Assembly (NCBI GenBank): GCA_003551785.1
Contig: PUNP01000857.1
Span: forward strand, 1-8,365
Direction of reading: 5' to 3'
Length of the DNA stretch: 8,365 nucleotides
Source: Candidatus Brocadiaceae bacterium
GTDB taxonomy: Bacteria > Planctomycetota > Brocadiia > SM23-32
Shown: positions 1-7,073 of the stretch, in pieces
Position numbering within the stretch: position 1 is the first letter of the stretch
Layout: each line of letters opens with the position of its first letter
Program-made: the position numbers and the translations under genes
The notes under the pieces: model-generated
What the model was told of the DNA's origin: nothing
Seen by the model: only the letters and a program-made list of their open reading frames with translations
Database searches by the model: none

Positions 1-27
1 ATGGTTTCATTATCTACCGGTAAAAAA

Positions 28-120
28 TCATGGAAAAAAGCTGCTGCAGCCACGGGACAAGCGCACAACGACTACTGAACCTAAAAGCGCAAACATTATT
101 ATATACGCCAGAAGAATCAT
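28..120 (-). CDS. Possible 30-aa single-pass membrane peptide
   Basis: An ATG at 120, 17 nt after the outer-membrane factor's stop, opens 30 codons ending in TGA at 28-30. The predicted peptide begins MILLAYIIMFALLGSVVVV, about 19 hydrophobic residues, then has R20, R23 and a Cys at 25 (sequence RLSRGCSSFFP). The charge pattern fits a small membrane protein with its C-terminus in the cytoplasm. Upstream is only a weak purine run (AAGAAAA). Small membrane peptides often accompany transport complexes, but an ORF this short can arise by chance and I recognise no homologue. The remaining bases to the left edge show no clear gene; an ATG at 10 could begin another one but too little is visible. Confidence 0.3.
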   Translation of the reverse strand: MILLAYIIMFALLGSVVVVRLSRGCSSFFP

Positions 121-137
121 TAATTTTCTTAACAAAC

Positions 138-1589
138 CTAACCTCCCAATTTTTCCGTTTCTTGCATAGTTCTTCCCACGGAACGTTCAAGTCTGCTGAC
201 GGCGAGGTACCAATCCAACCGGGCCTCGACTTCACGCCCCCGGGCGCGGGTGTGATCCGCCTGGGCATCGGTCAGATCTCCGATACCCAAACGCCCCTCT
301 TCATAGGCGATTTCCGCCACTTCAAGAGATTCCTGCGCGCTTTCGACAAAAGCTTCTGCAGCAATAATAGATTCTTTAGCTCTCAGGAGTTCGGAATAAG
401 CTTCCCAGACCTCGCGTTCCACCTCTCTCAATTCACTTTCATATTCTTCCAGGGCCTGATTAACCATTGTCTCGCGTTCGCGAATACGATAAGATCGTTC
501 AAACCCTGTGAATATTTCCCAATTCAGGTCTAATCCCACCGTCCATTCATTATATCTGGGTCTTAATTTATCGTCACGCCTGCCATACGAGCCTGAGCCA
601 CTCAATTGGGGCCATTTCCTGCGCCATTCTGAAACCATCTCACGCTCGATTCGCTTGACTTCAGCCGCACTTGCCTGCAAACCGGCACGTTCCCGCACGG
701 CCTTTTCCATAAGGTGAGCTACATCTTCGAGTTCATATTCCATAATTTCAGGCGGTATCTCAACCACATCGTATTCAACAGACGGCTGCAGTCCCATAAC
801 GGTCGCCAGACGCCCTTTGTTGGTCCGAACTTGATTTTCTGCATCAACGATTTCGAAGCGCGCTTCGGCTTTTCTTGCGCGTGCCTGTAAGACTTCCGCT
901 TCATGAACGAATCCCGCCTCGAACCTGGCCTCGGCCAACCCTAAATGATGCTCACGCTGGCGCAGCGATTCTTCAGCAACTTCGAGCATGGCTTGAGCAT
1001 TGAGCAGCCGATAATAATGCACCTGAGTCTCCAATGCGAGGTCAAGAAGGTTGGAATCATGGCGCAGGTTGGCCGATTGAAGGGCGTGTTCGGCCGCATT
1101 TTCGGCCGCTCGCGTCGCACCGGCATCGAAAAGCAATTGCCGGACGCCGAAAGTGGCACTGTACTCTGTTGAATAAATACTGTCTCCATCTTCTGCCGTA
1201 GGGGCTTGCCCAAAACCACCTTCTACATTCCCCACCTGCTCGCGCATGGTTCTGGTCACACCGGAGCTGACCGTCATCTGCGGCCATCGGGGCGCACTGG
1301 CCTGTCCGGCACGCATCGCCTCGGCATGCGTCCTGCTCCATGAACTGCGCGCAGTAGGTGAGTTCATGAAAGCGGTCTGAATACATTCCGCAAGGGACAG
1401 AGGGCCGGCCTCCGGGTCGGGCTTGGCCATCGGTTCTATATCGGGCAACTGCGGACGTTCGCTGCGTGAATGCTCACCGGCGTCCAAAGGTATCTCATCG
1501 GTTTTCAGAAATGGGTCTTGGGTGGTACATCCTAAAATAAATACTAAAAGTAAAGCACAAAAAAAGAGTTTTTCGATGATAAGTCTCAT
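138..1589 (-). CDS. TolC-family outer-membrane factor lipoprotein
   Basis: This 483-aa protein is an outer-membrane efflux channel (OEP/TolC family), which trimerises into a beta-barrel plus periplasmic alpha-tunnel. A hydrophobic signal ends in the lipobox ILGC with C21, so the mature protein is probably lipidated, as in OprM-type factors. Residues 22-64 form an acidic, proline-rich linker. Two related OEP repeats follow. Repeat one (about 65-270) starts LSLAECIQTAF, has a beta-strand region near 104-155 (VRQLLFDAG) and long helices including LEVAEESLRQRE. Repeat two (about 285-475) has a strand region near 326-362 (LNWEIFTGF) and helices with SLEVAEIAYEEGRLGIGDL, matching the family pattern near the tunnel. 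The duplication is visible in the paired LEVAE helices. It ends with TAG. The context makes it the outer-membrane exit for the adaptor and M50 protein upstream. Confidence 0.93.
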   Translation of the reverse strand: MRLIIEKLFFCALLLVFILGCTTQDPFLKTDEIPLDAGEHSRSERPQLPDIEPMAKPDPEAGPLSLAECIQTAFMNSPTARSSWSRTHAEAMRAGQASAPRWPQMTVSSGVTRTMREQVGNVEGGFGQAPTAEDGDSIYSTEYSATFGVRQLLFDAGATRAAENAAEHALQSANLRHDSNLLDLALETQVHYYRLLNAQAMLEVAEESLRQREHHLGLAEARFEAGFVHEAEVLQARARKAEARFEIVDAENQVRTNKGRLATVMGLQPSVEYDVVEIPPEIMEYELEDVAHLMEKAVRERAGLQASAAEVKRIEREMVSEWRRKWPQLSGSGSYGRRDDKLRPRYNEWTVGLDLNWEIFTGFERSYRIRERETMVNQALEEYESELREVEREVWEAYSELLRAKESIIAAEAFVESAQESLEVAEIAYEEGRLGIGDLTDAQADHTRARGREVEARLDWYLAVSRLERSVGRTMQETEKLGG

Positions 1590-1719
1590 GTAAATTCTCC
1601 GTTAGAAATCATAAATAAGCAGTAAAAACTGCGCAATGGCGAGAAAATTCCATATTCATTGTTGCTTAAAAACATGTAGTAAACTAACAATTCCCTGTCG
1701 ATGTGGAAGCACTAAGCGC
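1590..1719 (-). other. 130-nt gap between the M50 gene and the outer-membrane factor
   Basis: This AT-rich gap is much longer than the other spacings in the block. It holds a perfect 5-bp inverted repeat with a 4-nt loop (GCAGT, loop TTTT, ACTGC on the minus strand, 1632-1619) and a possible weak promoter, TTGCGC (1636-1631), 17 nt, TATGAT (1613-1608). That promoter would leave a leader of only about 12 nt. The hairpin lacks a following T-tract, so it is not a convincing terminator. I see no small gene in it. Confidence 0.4.
1597..1602 (-). promoter_or_regulatory. Ribosome binding site of the outer-membrane factor
   Basis: The minus strand reads ACGGAG followed by 7 nt and the ATG at 1589. 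It is among the best Shine-Dalgarno matches in the window and supports this start and independent translation of the gene despite the 130-nt gap. Confidence 0.75.
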
Positions 1720-3897
1720 CTATATAGCCCGCAGTCTGAGCCTGAGTCCCTTAACAACACGCTGGATAACAAATTGAATCCAGGGGCCTTCGCCGTAATT
1801 TATCCTCGCCTTGCCGGTCATGCCGACGGGGATACTGTTGGCGGAATCATTGGGTATCCCGTTGACCTGATAGAGGGTTACAAGCGGTCTCTTTCGTCCG
1901 TCAGGGGTTGGTTCGACCGGCACGAAACCGACATCCGCCAGGGTGATACCCACGTTTTCGATAGTTTGCACGTCCACCGCTGAAATATCGCCGACAACGG
2001 CGGAGTACCTTGTTTCAGGATTGAACCTGAAAAGGCAATCGATTTGGTCCCCCAAACCTATATAAGACAAATCATACTCTCGGACATAAGTAGCAAAACT
2101 GCCGTTCCCCGTGTTTCCAACGGCCATAAGACCAGTTCCGGCGCGCACGACCGAGCCTTCAAAACGCCGGAGTTCAATCGCATTTTCGGTTTCATTTAAA
2201 CCGACGAAGCCATGCCGGTCGGCGCCCAGCCGTGCTTCAGTCTGATGCACATCCATAATAACACCGTCAAAAGGCGCCCGTAAAGTCAATCTGTCGATTT
2301 TTGAAGCAATTTCATTTTTTTCATTTTCAAGGCTGTTTTTCTCTCTGACAAGCATTTGATAAGCGGCCTGATCACGTTCGAGAGCACCGCGCATCCTGGC
2401 ATCAACCTGATCAATCCGGTGAGTCAATTGTTCGTATCTGTTTACTAAAGTGGTATTTGTGAGACGAGCAATTTCTTGCCCTTTCTCAACACGCTCACCG
2501 TTTTTCACTAATATCTCATCGACACGCGCAGTCACAGGCGCTCGGACAGTCGAAGTGGTTTCGGGCATAAAAACTACCGGAGCACTGACGGAATAGGTAA
2601 TCGGGACAAATAACGCAGCACCCAGTAAAATGAAAAACACGAGCACGGCCAGTCCGTATTTAATGCTGATTTTACCGCGCTGATAATGCTGTTTCAACTC
2701 TTTTCCATGTTTTATTATTGGCATAACAATCATCCCGTAAGTAGAACTGATGAGGCTGAAAACTCCAAGAGGCTCGAAAATACTGTATAAGAAGAAACTG
2801 ATCGAAACGATAATGATAATCCTGTATAAGATACGCAGCACTCCATAAATAACATAAGTATGGGGAGCTGAATCAAGCGCCGGAGGATCGCGATGAAGTC
2901 CTAAAACATACCGATCAAACAGGTATTCCAAATACTGAGATGCTTTCATCCGCAGGTTGGGTATTTCAACCAAATCCATGAGCATATAATATCCGTCAAA
3001 ACGCAACAAAGGATTCGCATTGAAAAGAACCGAGTGAACGCTGGCGGCAACCATTGTGCTGTAGGCAACCTGCTTGACGAATCCCGGCTCGGAGGTTATC
3101 CAGATGATAGCAGCAATAGCCGCCAGCATTATTTCGGTCCCCAACCCGGAAAAAGTAACAATCACCCTGTGCCACTTGTTCGTCAGGCTCCATGCATCAT
3201 TGGTTTCAGTAAACATAGCCGGCTGGAAAACCAGAAACGCGGGACCGATAGCATGGACTTCCCCGCCAAAATGCTTACATGTAAATGCGTGCCCCAGTTC
3301 GTGGAAAAATTTAATAAAAAAGATAACACCGCTCAAAATCAGCAAATTAACCGGACTGAGCAAAGAGAAGGCTTCGGCAACCAGGGTTGAAAAATTCGTG
3401 GCCATGATCCAAACCGCTATCGCCGCCAGGGCCAGCCAGACTAATCCGAAAAACGGACGGAAGAAGAACCTGAATATTGGCAGCAGCTTCCCTATCGTTT
3501 CATCCGGGTCCCACAGGGGTATAGTCATGAAAAGGTAATTTGAAATGAACCTTTTAAACCTGCTCTTTTTTTTCTCCTGCCTCTGATCGGCGATACGCCG
3601 TGCATCGCCCATGCCTTTACTTTTGAGCAAGTTAGATTGCCGTAACTGGTTAGCATATTTGTAGACCTCAAAAGCCTCAACTTCGGAGCCCGTAAGTTTT
3701 TTAACCTCGTGCTGGGTGTGCTCAATATCATGGCCTTCCTGAAAGCATTTCAGAACGATATACTCGACCTCACCGAGCCGATAATAACTGAGACTTACGG
3801 GATCCTTGACCACATAACTCAGTTGCCCCCGAAAATGCTGTGGAGTGATTTCCAAATCCGTTCTTATTGGAGGTGGCTGTTCTGATTCAATCCCCAT
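1720..3897 (-). CDS. Inner-membrane M50 site-2-type metalloprotease with PqqD-like N-terminus and C-terminal HlyD-like adaptor domain
   Basis: The 725-aa protein seems to combine three parts. Residues about 10-95 look like a PqqD/RiPP-recognition-type winged helix, with SYYRLGEVEYIVLKCF (37-52) followed by helices ending at LRQSNLL (85-91). Residues 149-434 form the membrane core, with about seven hydrophobic segments (near 149-167, 182-206, 244-267, 272-292, 349-373, 376-394, 413-434). The zinc motif HELGH is at 199-203 and the distal ligand motif NPLLRFDGYY at 295-304 supplies D301, so the M50 site looks intact. An odd number of spans puts the N-terminus in the cytoplasm and the tail in the periplasm. 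Residues about 445-715 are a HlyD-like adaptor: lipoyl half (447-480), short coiled coil (484-535), second half from LRAPFDGVI (539-547), then beta-barrel. The family is annotated as putative peptide zinc metalloprotease (YydH-like); its reaction is not established. The start at 3897 has only a weak ribosome site, consistent with coupling to the adaptor gene. Confidence 0.88.
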   Translation of the reverse strand: MGIESEQPPPIRTDLEITPQHFRGQLSYVVKDPVSLSYYRLGEVEYIVLKCFQEGHDIEHTQHEVKKLTGSEVEAFEVYKYANQLRQSNLLKSKGMGDARRIADQRQEKKKSRFKRFISNYLFMTIPLWDPDETIGKLLPIFRFFFRPFFGLVWLALAAIAVWIMATNFSTLVAEAFSLLSPVNLLILSGVIFFIKFFHELGHAFTCKHFGGEVHAIGPAFLVFQPAMFTETNDAWSLTNKWHRVIVTFSGLGTEIMLAAIAAIIWITSEPGFVKQVAYSTMVAASVHSVLFNANPLLRFDGYYMLMDLVEIPNLRMKASQYLEYLFDRYVLGLHRDPPALDSAPHTYVIYGVLRILYRIIIIVSISFFLYSIFEPLGVFSLISSTYGMIVMPIIKHGKELKQHYQRGKISIKYGLAVLVFFILLGAALFVPITYSVSAPVVFMPETTSTVRAPVTARVDEILVKNGERVEKGQEIARLTNTTLVNRYEQLTHRIDQVDARMRGALERDQAAYQMLVREKNSLENEKNEIASKIDRLTLRAPFDGVIMDVHQTEARLGADRHGFVGLNETENAIELRRFEGSVVRAGTGLMAVGNTGNGSFATYVREYDLSYIGLGDQIDCLFRFNPETRYSAVVGDISAVDVQTIENVGITLADVGFVPVEPTPDGRKRPLVTLYQVNGIPNDSANSIPVGMTGKARINYGEGPWIQFVIQRVVKGLRLRLRAI

Positions 3898-3902
3898 ACC
3901 CG

Positions 3903-4748
3903 TTACTCGGCATCCTGATCCAAAAACCTCACTTCACACGCCATACCCGGTCGCACATCACCATCCGCTTCAGCCCTGGCCCTGACCAGGAAAGTTCCGC
4001 TACCACTATCAACATAGGGCGAAACGAAAACAACTTTTCCTTCAAGAACGAAATCATCAAGATGTCTGAATCGCACTTCAACTTTTTGTCCGGACCATAC
4101 ATTCGGGACATGATTTTCGGAGAGATGGATTCTGAATTCTATGCTGGAAAGATCGACCACTTCGACAAGTTCCTGACCGTCCACCGCCATTTCCCCCTCA
4201 TCAATTCTTATCCTGGAAACTATACCGGAAAGAGGCGCTTTAATACGATAAGCCTCAGCACGTGATTCATATAGTGCGAGTTGACGCCTGGCCAGTTCAT
4301 GATTACGACGCTGTTCTTCCAGTTCAAGGAGCGACAGCCTCATGCGCGTCTCATATCTGTCCAGTTCGGATTCGGATATACCGCGTCCAACCCGTTCACT
4401 CCTTTCATACTCACGTTTATTCAATTCATACTCTTCCTCGGCACTTTTAATTCTGTTTTCGTAGTCAGCCTGTATTTCAGCTACATCAATCTGTGCATCA
4501 ATCTCTCTCGAATCGAGCTGAATCAACAAATCTCCATCAGCAACATAATCCCCCTCTTCAACGTAGATTTCCCTCACATTTTCATCAATAGTTGAAGAAA
4601 GTTTAACTCTTCGATGCGGTAAGCTGACGGCATTCCAGAAATTATCGTAAAAATCATTATGTTCCCCGGCATGTGAAGGAACAGAAAGCGCGAACAAAAG
4701 TAAAGCAACGGCTGACATTTTGAGTGAATTTGAGCATAAATTCTTCAT
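3903..4748 (-). CDS. Secreted periplasmic adaptor (membrane fusion protein), RND/HlyD type
   Basis: This is a periplasmic adaptor of the AcrA/HlyD superfamily, which bridges an inner-membrane partner and a TolC-type channel. The 281-aa precursor has a Sec signal peptide with a hydrophobic core at about 11-22 and a likely cleavage after SHA at residue 27; no lipobox is present. Mature domains in order: first half of the lipoyl (barrel-sandwich) domain (43-82, with VEEGDYV and a following DGDLL), an alpha-helical hairpin rich in Glu and Arg (84-166), second lipoyl half starting KAPLSGIVSRI (170-180), and a beta-barrel (about 203-276, ending near VRPGMACEV). The hairpin turn around 114-130 (YERSERVGRGISESELD) resembles the tip by which adaptors dock onto TolC. 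It is short for an RND adaptor and appears to lack the membrane-proximal domain. Its TAA stop lies 5 nt before the M50 gene, implying coupling. Substrate is unknown. Confidence 0.88.
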   Translation of the reverse strand: MKNLCSNSLKMSAVALLLFALSVPSHAGEHNDFYDNFWNAVSLPHRRVKLSSTIDENVREIYVEEGDYVADGDLLIQLDSREIDAQIDVAEIQADYENRIKSAEEEYELNKREYERSERVGRGISESELDRYETRMRLSLLELEEQRRNHELARRQLALYESRAEAYRIKAPLSGIVSRIRIDEGEMAVDGQELVEVVDLSSIEFRIHLSENHVPNVWSGQKVEVRFRHLDDFVLEGKVVFVSPYVDSGSGTFLVRARAEADGDVRPGMACEVRFLDQDAE

Positions 4749-4755
4749 TGTATAA

Positions 4756-4761
4756 TCCCTT
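4756..4761 (-). promoter_or_regulatory. Ribosome binding site that sets the adaptor start
   Basis: The minus strand reads AAGGGA followed by 7 nt and then the ATG at 4748. The adaptor frame stays open upstream to 4829, so this Shine-Dalgarno, together with the signal peptide that begins right after the ATG, decides the start. Confidence 0.7.
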
Positions 4762-4770
4762 TTTTCTAAG

Positions 4771-4791
4771 ATGACTTCATGACTTCGTGAC
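4771..4791 (-). repeat. Short tandem 8-bp direct repeat in the export-block leader
   Basis: Two and a half copies of an 8-bp unit occur in the minus-strand leader: GTCACGAA, GTCATGAA, then GTCAT. They begin about two bases after the predicted transcription start and end before the ribosome binding site. Position and repetition would suit a repressor operator or leader element, but an 8-bp period does not match the helical repeat, so function is uncertain. The stretch is probably untranslated, because the adaptor's signal peptide starts further downstream. Confidence 0.45.
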
Positions 4792-4799
4792 ATTGTGTT

Positions 4800-4829
4800 A
4801 TTATATACCAAAAAAACGGTTTGAGTCAA
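4800..4829 (-). promoter_or_regulatory. Sigma-70-like promoter for the export block
   Basis: On the minus strand the sequence reads TTGACT (4829-4824), an 18-nt spacer with a T-tract, then TATAAT (4805-4800). The -10 is a perfect consensus match and the -35 matches five of six positions. It overlaps the murA stop codon and lies about 50 nt before the adaptor start, so transcription would begin near 4793. Its position argues that the export genes have their own expression rather than depending only on read-through from gatB-prmC-murA. No terminator is seen between murA and the promoter, so read-through may add to it. Confidence 0.75.
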
Positions 4830-6142
4830 GAATTGCTCTTCCGAAAAGGCAGCTGTAATTGCCCCGCCTGGAATGGTGGAGCGCCAATACGTGTTATTTC
4901 AGCCCCGAGCGAGGAAAGCTTCTCATCGAGTCCTTCATATCCTCTATCCACATGTTCCATACCGGACACAACAGTCTCTCCATCAGCCCCGAGCCCCGCC
5001 ATAATCAACCCCGCCCCGCCGCGCAGGTCTTTTGCCTGAATGAATGCGCCGCTCAGCGGAACCGGGCCTCTGACCACGGCTTGAGGGCCCTGCCTGACGA
5101 TATTAGCGCCGAGTCTGAGTAATTCACCGACATGCGTAAAACGCTCTGGATAGACAAAATCCGTCACTACGCTTGTCCCCTCGGCGGCGGTAAGCACAGA
5201 GAGCAACTGCGGCTGCATGTCGGTCGGCAGGCCGGGATAGGGAAGCGCGGTACAATCGGCAGCATTTAAAGCACCGTCTCTGCTTACGATGGTGGTGTTG
5301 GCTTTAACTTCAAACTGCAGACCCATGTTCGACATCACATCCCTCAACGCGGCCATATGCTCGGCGCGCACATGCTGCATCTTAACTTCACCTCCGGCAA
5401 TAGCCACAGCACATGCATACGTACCCGCCTCTATACGGTCGGGAATTATCTGATGCATGCACCCCTCCAGATTCTTAACACCGTCGATTCTGACTGTATG
5501 AGTTCCGGCCCCTGATACTGAAGCCCCACATTGGTTCAAATATAGTGCCAGATCAGCAATTTCAGGTTCTGTTGCGGCGTGTTCTATGACTGTAGTTCCT
5601 TCCGCCAGAGTTGCAGCCATCATAACATTGGCAGTGCCTAAAACTGTTGACCCATGCGGCCCCCCCATAAAAATTCTTTCACCTTTCAGACGCTCCGCCT
5701 TAGCTATAACATAACCGCCTTCCTGTTCGATATCCGCACCTAAAGCCCTGAGACCTTTTAAATGCAGGTCAACGGGTCTTTCTCCGAGAACACACCCCCC
5801 AGGCAACGGAACGCGTGCGTATCCCCGCCTGGCCAACAGCGGTCCTAAAACACATATACTGGCACGCATGGCAATAGCCTGGTCAAGTGGGCACTCGCAA
5901 TTGGTTTCATCCACTACCTTCAAAACCATACGATGCTCGGAAGTACGCTCTACATAAACACCTAAACTGTCAAGTATTATAGCGAGTGTGCGCACATCGG
6001 TCAGGCGCGGCACTTTGTCCAAAACCGTCTCGCCGTCGATAAGCAGGGAGGCTGCCATTATAGGTAAAGAAGCATTTTTGGCCCCATTAATTTTTACTGT
6101 GCCATTCAGGGGTATGCCGCCCTCTATCTTAACTTTTGACAT
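4826..6142 (-). CDS. murA: UDP-N-acetylglucosamine 1-carboxyvinyltransferase
   Basis: MurA transfers enolpyruvate from phosphoenolpyruvate to UDP-GlcNAc, the first committed cytoplasmic step of peptidoglycan synthesis. From the ATG at 6142 the protein is 438 aa, close to the family's usual 420-430. Substrate-binding K22 and N23 lie in INGAKNASLP, at the same numbers as in E. coli. The active-site loop reads PLPGGCVLGERPVD with C117 as the catalytic cysteine, so on established grounds the enzyme should be fosfomycin-sensitive. PTDMQ supplies the general base D308, and DRGYE supplies R400. The frame stays open upstream to a TTG at 6178 inside prmC, but the extra residues are not MurA-like and 6142 places K22/N23 exactly. 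Upstream is only a weak GGA-type ribosome site (TTGGATT). The TGA stop is embedded in the -35 box of the next promoter. Confidence 0.97.
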   Translation of the reverse strand: MSKVKIEGGIPLNGTVKINGAKNASLPIMAASLLIDGETVLDKVPRLTDVRTLAIILDSLGVYVERTSEHRMVLKVVDETNCECPLDQAIAMRASICVLGPLLARRGYARVPLPGGCVLGERPVDLHLKGLRALGADIEQEGGYVIAKAERLKGERIFMGGPHGSTVLGTANVMMAATLAEGTTVIEHAATEPEIADLALYLNQCGASVSGAGTHTVRIDGVKNLEGCMHQIIPDRIEAGTYACAVAIAGGEVKMQHVRAEHMAALRDVMSNMGLQFEVKANTTIVSRDGALNAADCTALPYPGLPTDMQPQLLSVLTAAEGTSVVTDFVYPERFTHVGELLRLGANIVRQGPQAVVRGPVPLSGAFIQAKDLRGGAGLIMAGLGADGETVVSGMEHVDRGYEGLDEKLSSLGAEITRIGAPPFQAGQLQLPFRKSNS

Positions 6143-6164
6143 ATAGATTAATCCAAGTAAACTT

Positions 6165-7073
6165 TTAATCACTAACAAGCGTCACAATTCTCTCATACCC
6201 GAAGCAATCCTTTCTAACTTCCAGGGTATCTGCATTCCAATGTTTAGATTCAGCGATCAAACCGGAAATATATTCCTGATGAGAAGCGCCACCGATTTCC
6301 AAAACCAATCTTCCCCCCTTTTTTAAGGCACGCGGAGCTTCCTGTAAAATACCTTTTATAACACTCAGTCCCCCCGCCCCGCCGTCAAGGGCGTTAATAG
6401 GCTCCCATTCCCTGACTTCCTCCTGGAGACCAGCAATTTCCTCGGGTGGGATATAGGGTGGATTGCTGACAAGCCAGTCCAGTTTTTCATCCCCAGATTG
6501 ATACTCATTGGGCAATGCATCTAAAAGATGCCCTTCTCTGAAACTTATTCTATCAGATACGGAATGTTTTTCAGCGTTTCGCTGAGCTTGTTTTAGAGCC
6601 TCACGGCTGACATCGGTTGCGTAGAAGGTAGATTCCCCCAGTTCACAGGCTAAAGTAACGGCGATAGCACCGCTGCCGGTACCGATATCCGCAATTTTTA
6701 GAGAATTACCCTCTGCATCCCCTGCAAATTCCAAACAGGTATCAATCAATAGTTCAGTTTCCGGTCGGGGTATCAGTGTGGATTCATTGACGTAGAATTT
6801 TCTGCCATAAAACTCGGTATATCCCAACACATACTGCAACGGACACCTTTTGGCGCGGGATTTGACCATTTCCCGGTAGCGTTCTTTAACTTCAGCAGAT
6901 GCCTGGTCTTCAAAATTAGCATAGAGCATAATGCGCTCCATTCCCGTCGCCGCGCTCAAGAGCCATTCAGCATTCAAACGAGCATCTTCGATACCGATTT
7001 TCTCAAAATAATCGGTAGTCCACTTGAGCATCTGGAGCAGTGTCCACTCGGAAGCGATATTATTACTTTGCAT
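6165..7073 (-). CDS. prmC: Peptide chain release factor N5-glutamine methyltransferase
   Basis: PrmC (HemK) uses S-adenosylmethionine to methylate the glutamine of the GGQ motif in release factors 1 and 2, tuning translation termination. The 302-aa product has the usual two parts: an N-terminal helical domain (about 8-90) and a Rossmann methyltransferase domain. Visible motifs are PRPETE (102-107), the SAM-binding loop DIGTGSG (129-135) and the catalytic NPPY (204-207) that holds the substrate glutamine amide. The ATG at 7073 fits because the WTLLQMLKWTTDYF stretch just after it matches typical PrmC N-termini. No convincing Shine-Dalgarno precedes it. The gene stops with TAA 22 nt before the preferred murA start and probably shares a transcript with gatB and murA. 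In many genomes prmC sits beside prfA; prfA is not visible here. Confidence 0.97.
   Translation of the reverse strand: MQSNNIASEWTLLQMLKWTTDYFEKIGIEDARLNAEWLLSAATGMERIMLYANFEDQASAEVKERYREMVKSRAKRCPLQYVLGYTEFYGRKFYVNESTLIPRPETELLIDTCLEFAGDAEGNSLKIADIGTGSGAIAVTLACELGESTFYATDVSREALKQAQRNAEKHSVSDRISFREGHLLDALPNEYQSGDEKLDWLVSNPPYIPPEEIAGLQEEVREWEPINALDGGAGGLSVIKGILQEAPRALKKGGRLVLEIGGASHQEYISGLIAESKHWNADTLEVRKDCFGYERIVTLVSD

Noticed and set aside
1..10. Start of another minus-strand gene at the ATG at 10
   Set aside because: Only three codons are visible and there is no clear ribosome site, so a gene cannot be supported.
30..533. Plus-strand open frame of 167 codons
   Set aside because: It lies almost wholly opposite the outer-membrane factor gene, has no family-like motifs, and is explained as an antisense shadow.
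1619..1632. GCAGT-TTTT-ACTGC hairpin as a terminator after the M50 gene
   Set aside because: The stem is only 5 bp, no T-tract follows it, and it sits nearer the next gene's start than the M50 stop.
3074..3538. Plus-strand open frame of 154 codons opposite the M50 core
   Set aside because: It is antisense to the conserved HELGH and transmembrane region, and its composition follows from the complementary codons.
4749..4829. Adaptor start at 4829 or at the ATG at 4793, adding up to 27 residues
   Set aside because: The extension would cover the promoter and its start point and would put a hydrophilic tail before the signal peptide. The ATG at 4748 has AAGGGA at the right distance and is followed at once by a typical signal sequence.
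6143..6178. MurA start at the TTG at 6178, overlapping the end of prmC
   Set aside because: The 12 extra residues do not resemble MurA, and starting at 6142 gives K22 and N23 their standard numbers.
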